Source: Cohnella zeiphila
GTDB lineage: Bacteria; Bacillota; Bacilli; Paenibacillales; Paenibacillaceae
Direction of reading: 5' to 3'
DNA length: 64,000 bases
NCBI RefSeq assembly: GCF_014212055.1
Contig: NZ_JACJVO010000002.1
Coordinates: 229,558-293,557, forward strand
In this document: positions 33,777-42,223 of the stretch, piece by piece
Layout of the letters: each line of letters opens with the position of its first letter
Numbering within the stretch: the first letter of the stretch is position 1
Translations under genes and position numbers: made by a program
The notes under the pieces: model-generated
Databases searched by the model: none
What the model was told of the DNA's origin: nothing
Seen by the model: the letters and a program-made list of their open reading frames with translations, nothing else

Positions 33777-35294
33777 CTACAGCCTAACACGCTCGCGGTA
33801 TTCTTTTGGAGTCAGTCCGACCACCTTTTTGAACACTTTGTTGAAATAGGTAGGATCCGGATAGCCGACCCGTTCCCCGATCTCGTATGTTTTGAGCGCG
33901 GGCTCCTTGATCAGCCGCTCCTTGGCCCGCTCGATCCGCACGGAAATGATGTAGTCGGTAATCGTCTCTCCGGTCTCCGTCTTGAACAGCTTGCTCAGAT
34001 AGCTCGGGGTCAGGAAAACGGTGTCTGCCAGCCGTTGAAGCTCCAATTCCTCGGTATAATGCGTCTGGACGAACGCTTTGACCGTCTCGACGACCCGGTT
34101 CTCCTGCTTGGCGCTTCCCAGCGCCCCAAGCTGTTTCTCCGCCGCCGCGAGGAAGGCGGCGGAGAATGCCGCTCCGTTCGGGAACAGAACGGGGACGAGC
34201 GCGGCCGCGTCTTCCGTTTCCTCGCCGACGGGCAGCCGTCGCTCACGCTTCTCGCACCGGATCAGATCGAACACGGCTTCGCTTCCTTCCCTAAGCGTCC
34301 GCCAAGACGCCCTTCGCCCGATCAAGTCGTCAAGCCAGCCGCGAAGAGCTTGTCCCGCCCGGTCCAGGTCGAGCAGCTGCAGCGCCGGACGAAATTCCCG
34401 GTCCAACATCAGCGCGGGATTGGGGTCCGTCTCGGCGGGTTTCGGCGCATGGAACGCGTCGAGCATCGCCTTCGCTCCCGGCTCGTACCAGCAGGTCTGC
34501 AGGCAGTTCTCCGCCTCCAGATAAGCTTCCCGCAGCTTGGCCGGCCCTTGGTGAATGCCGCTTGCCCCGACCCGCGCCTGCGTCGACTGCGGCAGGCGCT
34601 GCAGCAGCGTGTGCCCGAGCTCGCGAATCGTATCCGCGTGGTCTCCCTTGCCGATCGCCGCCGCGATGACGAGAAGACGCGGTTCCCAAGCGATCACCTT
34701 GCGCTCGCGCGACCAGACGTCCGTGCTCCGTTCGATCGCTTCCGCCGCCGCATCCGGCTCGCAGCGCAGCACGAACACCGCGAAATGATCGCGCAGCAGG
34801 CTCGTCCGGCCCAGCTCCCGGACCGCGCCCTGCGCCATATGCTCCGGAAGATGCTTGATTTCGCTGCGCAGCAGCAGCCGCAGATGCTCGTCGACCGCCA
34901 CCGACTTGCGATAGCGTTCCTGCTCCGCCTGGCCGTGAACCCGATGAAGCAGCTCCGCCAGCTCTTCCTCGTCCACCGGCTTGAGCAGATAGTCTTCCAC
35001 GCCGAACCGGATCGCCTGCCGGGCGAACGCGAAATCGTTGAAGCCGCTCAGCACCGCGAACTTCACCTTCGTATCCCGCCGGCGCACGCGCTCGATCATT
35101 TGCAGCCCGGTCATTTGCGGCATCTTGATATCGGTAATGATGAGATCGAGACGAAGCCCGCCCATTCGGTCCAGCAGCTCCTGACCGCTGGCGCAGGCGG
35201 CCACGACCTGAAAAAGCTCGCCATATTGCCCGATCAGTTTGACCAATCCGTGCCGAATTCTCTCTTCGTCGTCTACGACCGCGATCCGGATCAT
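33777..35294 (-). CDS. AraC-type response regulator (YesN-like)
   Basis: The 505-residue protein has an N-terminal receiver domain (RIAVVDDEERIRHGLV; phospho-acceptor Asp in LIITDIKMPQMTG near residue 55; Lys in YLLKPVDE), a long middle region and two C-terminal AraC helix-turn-helices (LQRLADTVFLTPSYLSKLFK, YEIGERVGYPDPTYFNKVFK). It should be phosphorylated by the kinase encoded immediately upstream (4-bp ATGA overlap) and activate the adjacent sugar transporter operon, as is usual for YesMN pairs. Confidence 0.93.
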   Translation of the reverse strand: MIRIAVVDDEERIRHGLVKLIGQYGELFQVVAACASGQELLDRMGGLRLDLIITDIKMPQMTGLQMIERVRRRDTKVKFAVLSGFNDFAFARQAIRFGVEDYLLKPVDEEELAELLHRVHGQAEQERYRKSVAVDEHLRLLLRSEIKHLPEHMAQGAVRELGRTSLLRDHFAVFVLRCEPDAAAEAIERSTDVWSRERKVIAWEPRLLVIAAAIGKGDHADTIRELGHTLLQRLPQSTQARVGASGIHQGPAKLREAYLEAENCLQTCWYEPGAKAMLDAFHAPKPAETDPNPALMLDREFRPALQLLDLDRAGQALRGWLDDLIGRRASWRTLREGSEAVFDLIRCEKRERRLPVGEETEDAAALVPVLFPNGAAFSAAFLAAAEKQLGALGSAKQENRVVETVKAFVQTHYTEELELQRLADTVFLTPSYLSKLFKTETGETITDYIISVRIERAKERLIKEPALKTYEIGERVGYPDPTYFNKVFKKVVGLTPKEYRERVRL

Positions 35295-37141
35295 GCTTGG
35301 TCTCCTCCCTTCCGCCTATGGGGCAGACGCACCGTGACGGTCGTTCCTCTCCCAGGCTCGCTGTCCACCGTCAGTCCGTAGGCTTCCCCGTAGCGCAGCT
35401 TCAGCCGCTCGTTCACGTTGCGCAGGCCGATGCCGCCCTGACCGGCCGCCTCGGCTGCAGAGAGGCGCAACGCCGCCTGCAGATTCGCCAGCGTCTCGAC
35501 GTCCATGCCCGAGCCGTCGTCGGCGATGTCGAATAGATCGTCCGTTCCTTCCGGCCGGTAGCGGATCCGGATCCGCATGCCGGCCTGCGAATCGTCCAGC
35601 CCATGGTAGACCGAATTTTCCACGATCGGCTGGAACAGCAGCTTCATCACCTGAAGCCCTTCCGTCTCGCGAGGATCGGGCAGGTCCAGGACGAAGCGGT
35701 TCCCGTAGCGATAGTTAAGCAAAGTGACGTACATGCGCAAATGCCGCCACTCCCGATCGATCGGGACGAACTCGAGGCCGGCGTGAAAGCTGTACCGCAG
35801 CAGCTTGCCGAGCAGCTGCGTCATATCGCCGACCTCCTTGTCGTCGTTCAGAACCGCGGTCATGCGGATCGACTCCAGCGTGTTATAAATAAAATGCGGG
35901 TTGATCTGGTGCTGCAGCGATTCCAGTTCCGCTTCCTTCTTGCGCTGCTCCACCTGGTAGATATCCTGGATCAGCGTCTTCATCCGGTCGATCATCCGGT
36001 TGAACGCGCTGCCGGCCAGTCCGATCTCGTCCCGCCGGCGCGCGGGGAAAAAGACGTTCATGTTGCCGTTCTGCACCTCCTTCATGTGGCGGACGAGAGA
36101 GCGGAGCGGCCGCGTGATCGCGAATACGAGCACGAGCGAGATGAGAAGCGCGAACGCCATGATGACGATGGCGGTGACGATCGTGAAATTGCGCGTCTTC
36201 GTCGCGTCTTCCATCAGGTGGTTCTCGGGAATCGTGATGAGCACCCGCCAGCCCGTCGCCTCCGACTGCTTGTAGATCGTCAGCACCGGTTGGCCGTTTT
36301 CCGTATGGTGGAAGCTTCCCTGAGAGCCCGGCATCTTCGCGAGCAGCTCCTGCCGCGACCATTTTTGTCCCAAGTATTTTTTCTCGCTGTCGTAAATGAC
36401 CCGACCGCCGTCGTCCGTAATGAGCGTCGTTCCGTGCGTGACGTTGTCCAAATTCATGACGATGTCCTCGATTACGCCGATGTTGGCGTCCACGGCGATG
36501 ATGCCGAGAGTGTCGAAGTTGGCCGGGTCGATGATCTCCCGAACGACGGTGAACACGTACCGCTTCCCGCTCATCGTCGGCGTGACCTCCTGCGTGCTGA
36601 GCAGCACGGGCGTTCCGTGGGCGTTCGCCGCCACCTTTTTCCACTCCGGATAGACGGCGGACAGGTCGGAGCGGACGTCGAGCACTTTGGCCGAATAGTA
36701 GACGTGGCCGAAAGCGTCGAACAAGTAAACGGTGTTCGTACCGCTCTTGATATTATTGAGAAAATAAATGCTGTTGCCGATTTTCTTCCGGATATCGATC
36801 GTCCGCTGCTGATTGCTGGGCAGAATGCTCACCGAATCGCCGCCGCCGTCCGGCTGGCCCCGGTAAAACTCGTTGGACATCTTAAGCCCGTCCTTGATCT
36901 CCCCCAGATAAGACGGAATGATCGAGATTTTCTGCATGTCCTGCATATAATCGTCGAGCTTGCCCATCATGCTGTCGGACAGCTTGGAGACGTACGCGAT
37001 CGTGTTGTCCTCGATCGAATGCGAGTAGCGCTGCGCCGACAACAGGGTGAGCGCGCCGATCGGCAGCGCTATCAAGAACACGAACACGACGCTGAGCTTG
37101 CTCTCCATCCGGCCCGTCCATCTCGGCATCCGCCAGTTCAC
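35291..37141 (-). CDS. Membrane sensor histidine kinase (YesM-like)
   Basis: The kinase of about 616 residues has two membrane helices (LSVVFVFLIALPIGALTLLS and VTAIVIMAFALLISLVLVFA near 300-325) flanking an extracellular dCache-like sensor. A HAMP domain follows (ITRPLRSLVRHMKEVQNGNM), then the His_kinase block QHQINPHFIYNTLESIRM with the phospho-accepting histidine, and a HATPase with DDGSGM and GGIGLRNVNERL. A GTG at 37141 has GAGGGGG six bases upstream; upstream ATGs at 37162 and 37147 are less well placed. It senses an external signal, probably sugar or bound solute-binding protein. Confidence 0.92.
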   Translation of the reverse strand: MNWRMPRWTGRMESKLSVVFVFLIALPIGALTLLSAQRYSHSIEDNTIAYVSKLSDSMMGKLDDYMQDMQKISIIPSYLGEIKDGLKMSNEFYRGQPDGGGDSVSILPSNQQRTIDIRKKIGNSIYFLNNIKSGTNTVYLFDAFGHVYYSAKVLDVRSDLSAVYPEWKKVAANAHGTPVLLSTQEVTPTMSGKRYVFTVVREIIDPANFDTLGIIAVDANIGVIEDIVMNLDNVTHGTTLITDDGGRVIYDSEKKYLGQKWSRQELLAKMPGSQGSFHHTENGQPVLTIYKQSEATGWRVLITIPENHLMEDATKTRNFTIVTAIVIMAFALLISLVLVFAITRPLRSLVRHMKEVQNGNMNVFFPARRRDEIGLAGSAFNRMIDRMKTLIQDIYQVEQRKKEAELESLQHQINPHFIYNTLESIRMTAVLNDDKEVGDMTQLLGKLLRYSFHAGLEFVPIDREWRHLRMYVTLLNYRYGNRFVLDLPDPRETEGLQVMKLLFQPIVENSVYHGLDDSQAGMRIRIRYRPEGTDDLFDIADDGSGMDVETLANLQAALRLSAAEAAGQGGIGLRNVNERLKLRYGEAYGLTVDSEPGRGTTVTVRLPHRRKGGDQA

Positions 37142-37232
37142 TCGCATCCCCCTCTTTACCATTCAAGCCTGCAACAATGGATCCTAACAAAATAATAATA
37201 ATTAGGCAATCGAACGTCAAAAAAAGAGAAAC

Positions 37233-37270
37233 AAAAAGCGGCCAAGAGGAAATTTCCCCTTCAGCCGCTT
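37233..37270 (-). terminator. Intrinsic terminator after gpr
   Basis: AAGCGGC (minus strand) pairs with GCCGCTT through an inner GGGGAAATTTCC-type stem; TTTTTGTTTC follows. It isolates gpr from the carbohydrate island. Confidence 0.8.
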
Positions 37271-37284
37271 CCGTTCCCGCCGGG

Positions 37285-38292
37285 TCAGTGCGTATAAGCC
37301 GCCACGTTGTCGGTGTCCACCGCCGTATGAAGCGCCGCGTTCAAGCCGCTGGCGATGATGTTGCCGATATCCTCGATGAACTTGTCGATCTCCTTGGGCG
37401 TCACCAGCAGATCGTGTCCGAGCGGTTCCAGCACTTCCTTGACGAGCTGCAGCCGCTCCGTCTCCGCCATCTTGCCGAACACGCCGAACAGCGGGTCGGT
37501 ATTGTCCGTATGCCGCTTCATATGCTCGAATACCATGTCCATCGTGTTGTTCACCATCGTGGAGGCGTAGACGACGGTAGGGACGCCGATCGCGATGCAG
37601 GGCACGCCCAGAATGTCCTTCGTCAGCCCTTTGCGCTTGTTGCCGATGCCGGATCCGGGGTGGATGCCCGTATCGGCAATCTGGATCGTCGTGTTGACCC
37701 GCTCCAGCGAACGGGCCGCCAGCGCGTCGACCGCGATGATCAGGTCCGGCTTCGCTTTCTCGGCGATCCCCTGCACGATGTCGCTGGACTCGATGCCCGT
37801 CGTTCCGAGCACGCCCGGCGCCACCGCGCTGACCGGACGGTATCCGTCGCTCACCTGGTCCGGCATGAGCTCGAAAAACTGCCGGGTCACCATCGTGTTC
37901 TCCACCACGATCGGCCCGAGCGCGTCCGGCGTGACGTTCCAGTTGCCCAGTCCGACGATAAAGACGCTGGCCGTCGGGCCGATGCCTAGCCGCGACAGGA
38001 ACGCTTCGAATTCCCTCGCGAACGTCGTCGCCACCTGATCCTGAAGATCGGTGTCTCCCCGCCGCAGCTCCGGCACTTCCAGCGTCACGTAATGGCCCGG
38101 CATCTTGCCGATCGCCTTCGCTCCTTCTTCCGTCTGCACGTGCATCCGGGTCACGGAAATCCCGTGTTCCTTGACCTCCTCGGACCAGACGCCGGGAATC
38201 TCTCCTCCCTGCGCGCCGGCCATCTCCCGGGCTTCGATTGCCAGGTCGGTCCGGATACCGTACAAGCTCATATCCAATTCACGTTCCGTCAC
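37285..38292 (-). CDS. gpr: Germination protease GPR
   Basis: The 335-residue aspartate-type endopeptidase degrades small acid-soluble spore proteins during germination. It is made as a zymogen and self-processed in the forespore. Family blocks seen: [13 protein letters not shown] near the N-terminus (processing region), [20 protein letters not shown] motif ([16 protein letters not shown]), [20 protein letters not shown] and [14 protein letters not shown] ([16 protein letters not shown]). It is divergent from rpsT, as in Bacillus. Unlike B. subtilis, spoIIP does not follow. Confidence 0.96.
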   Translation of the reverse strand: MTERELDMSLYGIRTDLAIEAREMAGAQGGEIPGVWSEEVKEHGISVTRMHVQTEEGAKAIGKMPGHYVTLEVPELRRGDTDLQDQVATTFAREFEAFLSRLGIGPTASVFIVGLGNWNVTPDALGPIVVENTMVTRQFFELMPDQVSDGYRPVSAVAPGVLGTTGIESSDIVQGIAEKAKPDLIIAVDALAARSLERVNTTIQIADTGIHPGSGIGNKRKGLTKDILGVPCIAIGVPTVVYASTMVNNTMDMVFEHMKRHTDNTDPLFGVFGKMAETERLQLVKEVLEPLGHDLLVTPKEIDKFIEDIGNIIASGLNAALHTAVDTDNVAAYTH

Positions 38293-38369
38293 TGCATGGT
38301 TCCCCCTTCCGTCATGGGAGGCGCCGCTTTCGGCGCTTGGCGCCCAGGGCTTGCGCCGCTTAAAATCGC

Positions 38370-38398
38370 TTGCGTTTTGCCCCCTTGCATGATAGAAT
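38370..38398 (+). promoter_or_regulatory. Sigma-A promoter of rpsT
   Basis: TTGCGT (38370-38375), 17 bases, TAGAAT (38393-38398), 50 bases before the rpsT ATG. Confidence 0.65.
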
Positions 38399-38448
38399 GT
38401 TACAAGTTGTCTAGAGAAATACTTACGGTTTTGCAGGAGGTGAAATCA

Positions 38449-38721
38449 ATGCCGAACATCAAATCCGCGATCAAGCGCACGAAGACGAACGACAAGCGCC
38501 GTTTGCGCAACGCATCCCAGAAATCCGCTCTTCGCACCGCCGTGAAGCAAGCCGACCAAGCCGTTATCGGAACGGACGTCGCCGCTGCCAAGGCAGCGCT
38601 TCAACTGGCGCAGAAGAAATTGGATAAAGCGGTAACCAAGGGCCTCATTCACAAGAACGCGGCTGCCCGCAAGAAGTCCCGTTTGGCTCAGAAGCTGAAC
38701 AAGTTGTCCGCGCAAGCGTAA
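38449..38721 (+). CDS. rpsT: 30S ribosomal protein S20
   Basis: The 90-residue Lys/Ala-rich helical protein begins [20 protein letters not shown] and contains [20 protein letters not shown] near its end, the S20 signature. It binds the 5' domain of 16S rRNA. AGGAGGTG precedes the ATG at 38449; the frame extends upstream, but only this start has a ribosome site and the family N-terminus. It is monocistronic, with promoter and terminator visible. Confidence 0.97.
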   Translation: MPNIKSAIKRTKTNDKRRLRNASQKSALRTAVKQADQAVIGTDVAAAKAALQLAQKKLDKAVTKGLIHKNAAARKKSRLAQKLNKLSAQA

Positions 38722-38761
38722 GCTTCGAATAAAGCGCAGACAAGTACGGATACGGTAAAAT

Positions 38762-38813
38762 AAAAGGTTGGCCCTTTCAGCGGAACCGTCCGCTTCGCGG
38801 GTCAACCTTTTTT
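38762..38813 (+). terminator. Intrinsic terminator after rpsT
   Basis: AAAAGGTTG (38762-38770) pairs with CAACCTTTT (38803-38811), with T continuing to 38813 and an inner GCCC/GGGT extension. Confidence 0.85.
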
Positions 38814-38927
38814 GTTGCGTTTAGAGCGCAAGACGCTAGTCGGTACGCTTCTTGGCTCGGTTCGCGCCGCATGCGCCGCAAGAAGCTCAACTGCTGCGCT
38901 CCTTGGCGCCGTCCGCGCCCCGGTCCG

Positions 38928-39959
38928 TCACCCTCCGCCTTCCGATCCCGTGCGCAGCAGGAACAGCTCCAACCCGAGCGTCTTCTCGACCCGGCCCGTC
39001 TTCATCTCGTAGTCGAGCTCGGCGAGCCGCTCCAGTACCGCGGCCAGCCGCTCCAAGCTGAAGCCGCGCGCCTGCTCCGCCGTAATTTTGGCCGCGTAGG
39101 GATGAAGGCCGAGCTGGCCCGCCATCTGCTGCGGCGTGAAGCCTTGCTTCCTCAGCTCCTTCACCAGCAGCATGTTGCGGAATTGCCGGACGAGCAGCGC
39201 CGTCAGCTTGATCGGTTCTTCCCGCTGCTTGAGCAGATCGTAGTACAAAGCCAGCGCCCGGTCCGTCCGCAGCGCGGCAATCTCTTCCGTCAGCTTGAAG
39301 ACGCTCTGCTCCGTGCTGGCGGACACAAGCGTTGCGACCGCCTCCGCGGTCACCGTGCCGCCTTCCCCCGCGTGCAGGCAGAGCTTGTCGATCTCGGCGG
39401 CGATCGCGCCCATCTCGCTTCCGACCCGGCGCAGCAGCTCGTCCACCGCTCCCTGTTCCATCCGGCGCTTCTGCCCTTCCGCCCTCCGGATCGCCCACTG
39501 CGACAGCTCCTCCGCCGCCATCGGCGCGAACGAGACGACCGCATCCTTGTCCTTCGCGTACTTGACGAGCTTTTTGCGCTCGTCCAGCTTCTCGTGCGGC
39601 ACGACGAACAGCAGCACCGTGCTGTCCAGCGGGCCGCTCATATAACCCTGCAGCCGCTCCGGCCGATGCTCGACTTTCGCCGAATCGCGCCCGGACGCGA
39701 ACACGACGCTGTCGCGAACCACGACAAGCTTGCTCGGCACGAGGAAAGGCGGCGTCTCCGCTTCGTCCACGATCTCGTCGAGCGGATTCTCGGACGTGCT
39801 GAACCGGACAAGCCCCATCTCCCGGTGCTCCGGCTCCATCAGCGCGGCGATCAGGCGCTCGATAAAATCGTCGATCAGATAGCTCTCCGTTCCGTAACAA
39901 ACATAGTACGGTTTGATACGGCCTTCGCGCAGCTCCCGCAGCGCTTTGCGGTATTCCAT
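38928..39959 (-). CDS. holA: DNA polymerase III subunit delta
   Basis: The 343-residue clamp-loader delta subunit (YqeN) opens the beta clamp. It begins MEYRKALRELREGRIKPYYV, with the family YLIDDFIERL block. It shows the degenerate AAA+ fold without a Walker A, the DSTVLLFVVPHEKLDERKKL segment and the C-terminal collar domain (LYYDLLKQREEPIKLTALLV, LAELDYEMKTGR). Length and neighbourhood (comEC-holA-rpsT) match Bacillus. Confidence 0.94.
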   Translation of the reverse strand: MEYRKALRELREGRIKPYYVCYGTESYLIDDFIERLIAALMEPEHREMGLVRFSTSENPLDEIVDEAETPPFLVPSKLVVVRDSVVFASGRDSAKVEHRPERLQGYMSGPLDSTVLLFVVPHEKLDERKKLVKYAKDKDAVVSFAPMAAEELSQWAIRRAEGQKRRMEQGAVDELLRRVGSEMGAIAAEIDKLCLHAGEGGTVTAEAVATLVSASTEQSVFKLTEEIAALRTDRALALYYDLLKQREEPIKLTALLVRQFRNMLLVKELRKQGFTPQQMAGQLGLHPYAAKITAEQARGFSLERLAAVLERLAELDYEMKTGRVEKTLGLELFLLRTGSEGGG

Positions 39960-40362
39960 GGCGATGCCGGGCTCCTTTAGCTAACAAGATACGAACAGTT
40001 TATCAGAAAAGTGCCGGCTTGTCCCGCCGAGGCGGCCTCTTTCGCAGCGGCCGAACGGAACAAATCCCTCAAAAGTGAAGTGATGCTCTGAAGTTAAATC
40101 CGATTCCTTTTGGGGGAGCCCCCGGTTATCCACAGGAAATTTAATCGCATCATTTCCTAAACAAGCACGAAGGGACGGCGCTTATCCTAGAAGCGCCATC
40201 CCTTCGTCTCTTGGACATCTATGTCAACGTCCGCCGGCCGGCCCATGGTACCGTGCGCGAACGAGCGTGACCGTCGTCCCGGCGTCCCTCTTCGGAGCGC
40301 CTCTTCTCTTTCGTCTCTACAGCATACGCATGTGGCCTGCCCGATGTGACGAACCTTGACTT
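39960..40362. other. 403-base gap between the anti-sigma gene and holA; no gene seen
   Basis: B. subtilis has the 44-codon yqzM in this position, but I find no such frame on either strand. The gap holds a long hairpin at 40168-40206, a GGGGGAGCCCCC palindrome near 40112, a single perfect DnaA-box (TTATCCACA, 40126-40134) and presumably the holA promoter. Confidence 0.6.
40168..40206 (-). terminator. Long hairpin downstream of the anti-sigma gene
   Basis: A 16-bp stem with one mismatch (CGAAGGGACGGCGCTT with its near-complement) and a 7-base loop. The T tract is poor on both sides, so it may be a weak terminator or an RNA-stabilising stem. Confidence 0.55.
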
Positions 40363-41520
40363 TTACTGCCCGGTATCTTCCGTCTCCTGTCCGGTCTCGG
40401 CCGTCCAGAGCAGCGCCTTCTTCGTTCCGTCGGCATCCGTACGGACGTAATGAAGCGCCGAGGAGTCTTCCTCCCACTTCATAATGTCGATCGCGCCGCC
40501 TTCCGGCACCGCGGTTTCGAACGCCACGGAGTTGTCGTCCGTCCGCACGATGTCCAGCTTCCCGCCGTTCACGCTGGCCTGCAGCTTGCCGTCCGGCGAC
40601 TGCCAAATCGAGGAAGGAACGAAGCCCTCGACCATGGAGCTCGAGGCCGTACCTTCGCGATCCGAAGCCGCGGGCGACCCGGATGCCGCCGCGCCGCCCG
40701 CGGCGGAATCGCTCGCTCCGGCATCCGGCGGATTGTCCGCTTTCGAAGGAGCGACGAGATCCTTCTGGACCGAGTATGTGTCGGCCGACTTGCCGTCCGC
40801 CGCAGCGGAATCAGGCTGCGCCGCAGAAGCCGGAGCGTCTCCGGCCGGCGCCGAACCTTCCGAGGACGATGCGCCCCCGGCTCTGACCTTGTCTTCTGCG
40901 CTCGGCTCGGCCGGAACGCTCTCGTCGAATTTGACGCTCGGCGGGTCCGAAGCTTGCGGCGCCTGGGCGGACTCGTCCCCTTCGGCGCTCTTCTGCATCG
41001 GAGCGGCGAACAATTCGGTCTTGGGTTCCTGCGCCGAATTCGACGAAGCCGCCGAATCTCCGCCGCCGGACAGCGCCTCGGATTGCGAGGCGGCGTCGTA
41101 GTCTACGCCCGACGAATGCAGCCACGAGAGCGGATGGGCGAACAGCAGCAGACCGGCTACGACGCCGGCCGCCACCACGCCGGAGACGCGCTGGAGCGTC
41201 CTGCGGCGCCTCCGGGAGGAGCGAGGACCGAACGGCGCGTCGGAAGGCTGCGCCTCCGCCCGATCCGCCGCCGGGGCGGAAGAATCGCCTTGCGCGATCT
41301 CGATCTGTTCGAGCTGAGGCAGAATCGAATCGACGATGCTGAAGCTCGGAACGACCCGAGGCAGCTGGGCAAGGCCGTTCGATAGACGGGTCAAGCGTTC
41401 CAACATGGCGGCGCAATCCGGGCAAGATCGGATATGTTCCGTCATGAGCGACGTTTCGGCCGCATCCAAGTCGCCGTCAAGCGAACGCTGCATGAGTTCC
41501 ATCACCTCTTGGCAATTCAT
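40363..41520 (-). CDS. Zinc-binding membrane anti-sigma factor
   Basis: The 385-residue protein has an N-terminal anti-sigma zinc domain: MNCQEVMELMQRSLDGDLD, then EHIRSCPDCAAMLE with the HxxxCxxC triad. A basic stretch (SSRRRRRTL) precedes one membrane helix (VVAAGVVAGLLLFAHPLSWL, about 117-136). An extracytoplasmic region of about 250 residues follows, rich in Ala/Ser/Asp, ending in a beta-rich segment (WQSPDGKLQASVNGGKLDIV). It should hold the sigma factor at the membrane until a cell-envelope signal. Its start overlaps the sigma stop by four bases. Confidence 0.88.
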   Translation of the reverse strand: MNCQEVMELMQRSLDGDLDAAETSLMTEHIRSCPDCAAMLERLTRLSNGLAQLPRVVPSFSIVDSILPQLEQIEIAQGDSSAPAADRAEAQPSDAPFGPRSSRRRRRTLQRVSGVVAAGVVAGLLLFAHPLSWLHSSGVDYDAASQSEALSGGGDSAASSNSAQEPKTELFAAPMQKSAEGDESAQAPQASDPPSVKFDESVPAEPSAEDKVRAGGASSSEGSAPAGDAPASAAQPDSAAADGKSADTYSVQKDLVAPSKADNPPDAGASDSAAGGAAASGSPAASDREGTASSSMVEGFVPSSIWQSPDGKLQASVNGGKLDIVRTDDNSVAFETAVPEGGAIDIMKWEEDSSALHYVRTDADGTKKALLWTAETGQETEDTGQ

Positions 41521-42065
41521 CCCCGGACACCACCTTTCTGATAATCTCGAAGCAGCGAATGCAGTTGCTGCCGGGCTCTGAATAAGTAGGATTTCACCGT
41601 ATTGAGGGGCAGATTCAGCGATTCGGCTATCTCGTTATAGGAGAAATCCTGCAAATAACGAAGCACGACCACCGTTCGGTGATGCTCGGGCAGCTTGCCG
41701 ATCGCTTCGCGAATCTCCTCCGAATCGAACGAGGACATCACCTCGGCCTCCACGTTGTCTCCCGCCTGAAAAACGAGCTCGTGCTCGTCGATCGAGACGG
41801 AAGGCCGGCTCCGGCGAAACTTGTCGATGCAGATGTTCGTGACGATTCGCTGCACCCAGGTACGAAACTGGGCTTTTTCCTCGTACGTATGAATTTTGGA
41901 ATAAATGCGGATGAGCGCCTCCTGCGAAGCGTCCAGCGCATCCTGCTCGTTCCCCAGCAGATAATAAGCCGTTCGGTAAACGTGTTGCTCGATCTCGCGG
42001 AGCAGCGCGACAAGGGCGTCGCGATCGCCGGCTTGCGCGTTTTTGATCAACTCCGGCTCCACCAC
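41517..42065 (-). CDS. ECF RNA polymerase sigma factor
   Basis: The 182-residue sigma-70-family protein has region 2 (VYRTAYYLLGNEQDALDASQ, then FRTWVQRIVTNICIDKFRR) and region 4 (LPEHHRTVVVLRYLQDFSYN, LPLNTVKSYLFRARQQL). The GTG at 42065 is preceded by GAGGAGG at 7 bases. An upstream ATG at 42122 lies in front of the -35 box of the candidate promoter and is rejected. It belongs with the SigW/SigV/SigX-like envelope-stress group and is controlled by the anti-sigma factor encoded next to it. Confidence 0.92.
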   Translation of the reverse strand: MVEPELIKNAQAGDRDALVALLREIEQHVYRTAYYLLGNEQDALDASQEALIRIYSKIHTYEEKAQFRTWVQRIVTNICIDKFRRSRPSVSIDEHELVFQAGDNVEAEVMSSFDSEEIREAIGKLPEHHRTVVVLRYLQDFSYNEIAESLNLPLNTVKSYLFRARQQLHSLLRDYQKGGVRG

Positions 42066-42094
42066 AGAAGATCCTCCTCTCCTGCATCCCCATT

Positions 42095-42120
42095 GACGCG
42101 TTCGTTCGTCAAAAGGTTGC
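42095..42120 (-). promoter_or_regulatory. Candidate autoregulated ECF promoter
   Basis: GCAACC (42115-42120), 16 bases, CGTC (42095-42098) on the minus strand, 29 bases before the sigma GTG. AAC-containing -35 and CGTC -10 elements are typical of ECF sigma factors of the SigW/SigV group. Confidence 0.65.
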
Positions 42121-42223
42121 ACCCAACTTCCGCCTGTTCAAAAGGAAACTTATCCCCCTATGATTCTCTGGGCACTTACACCCACTAAGTCTAGCAAAAA
42201 AACGGCCGTTTGTCCGCTGCCAG

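Noticed and set aside
40126..40134. Perfect DnaA box TTATCCACA near holA
   Set aside because: A single copy with no AT-rich unwinding region, no further boxes and no dnaA/dnaN nearby; not an origin.
42066..42122. Upstream ATG start of the ECF sigma gene at 42122
   Set aside because: It would begin upstream of the candidate -10 and within the -35 region; the GTG at 42065 has a strong ribosome site.
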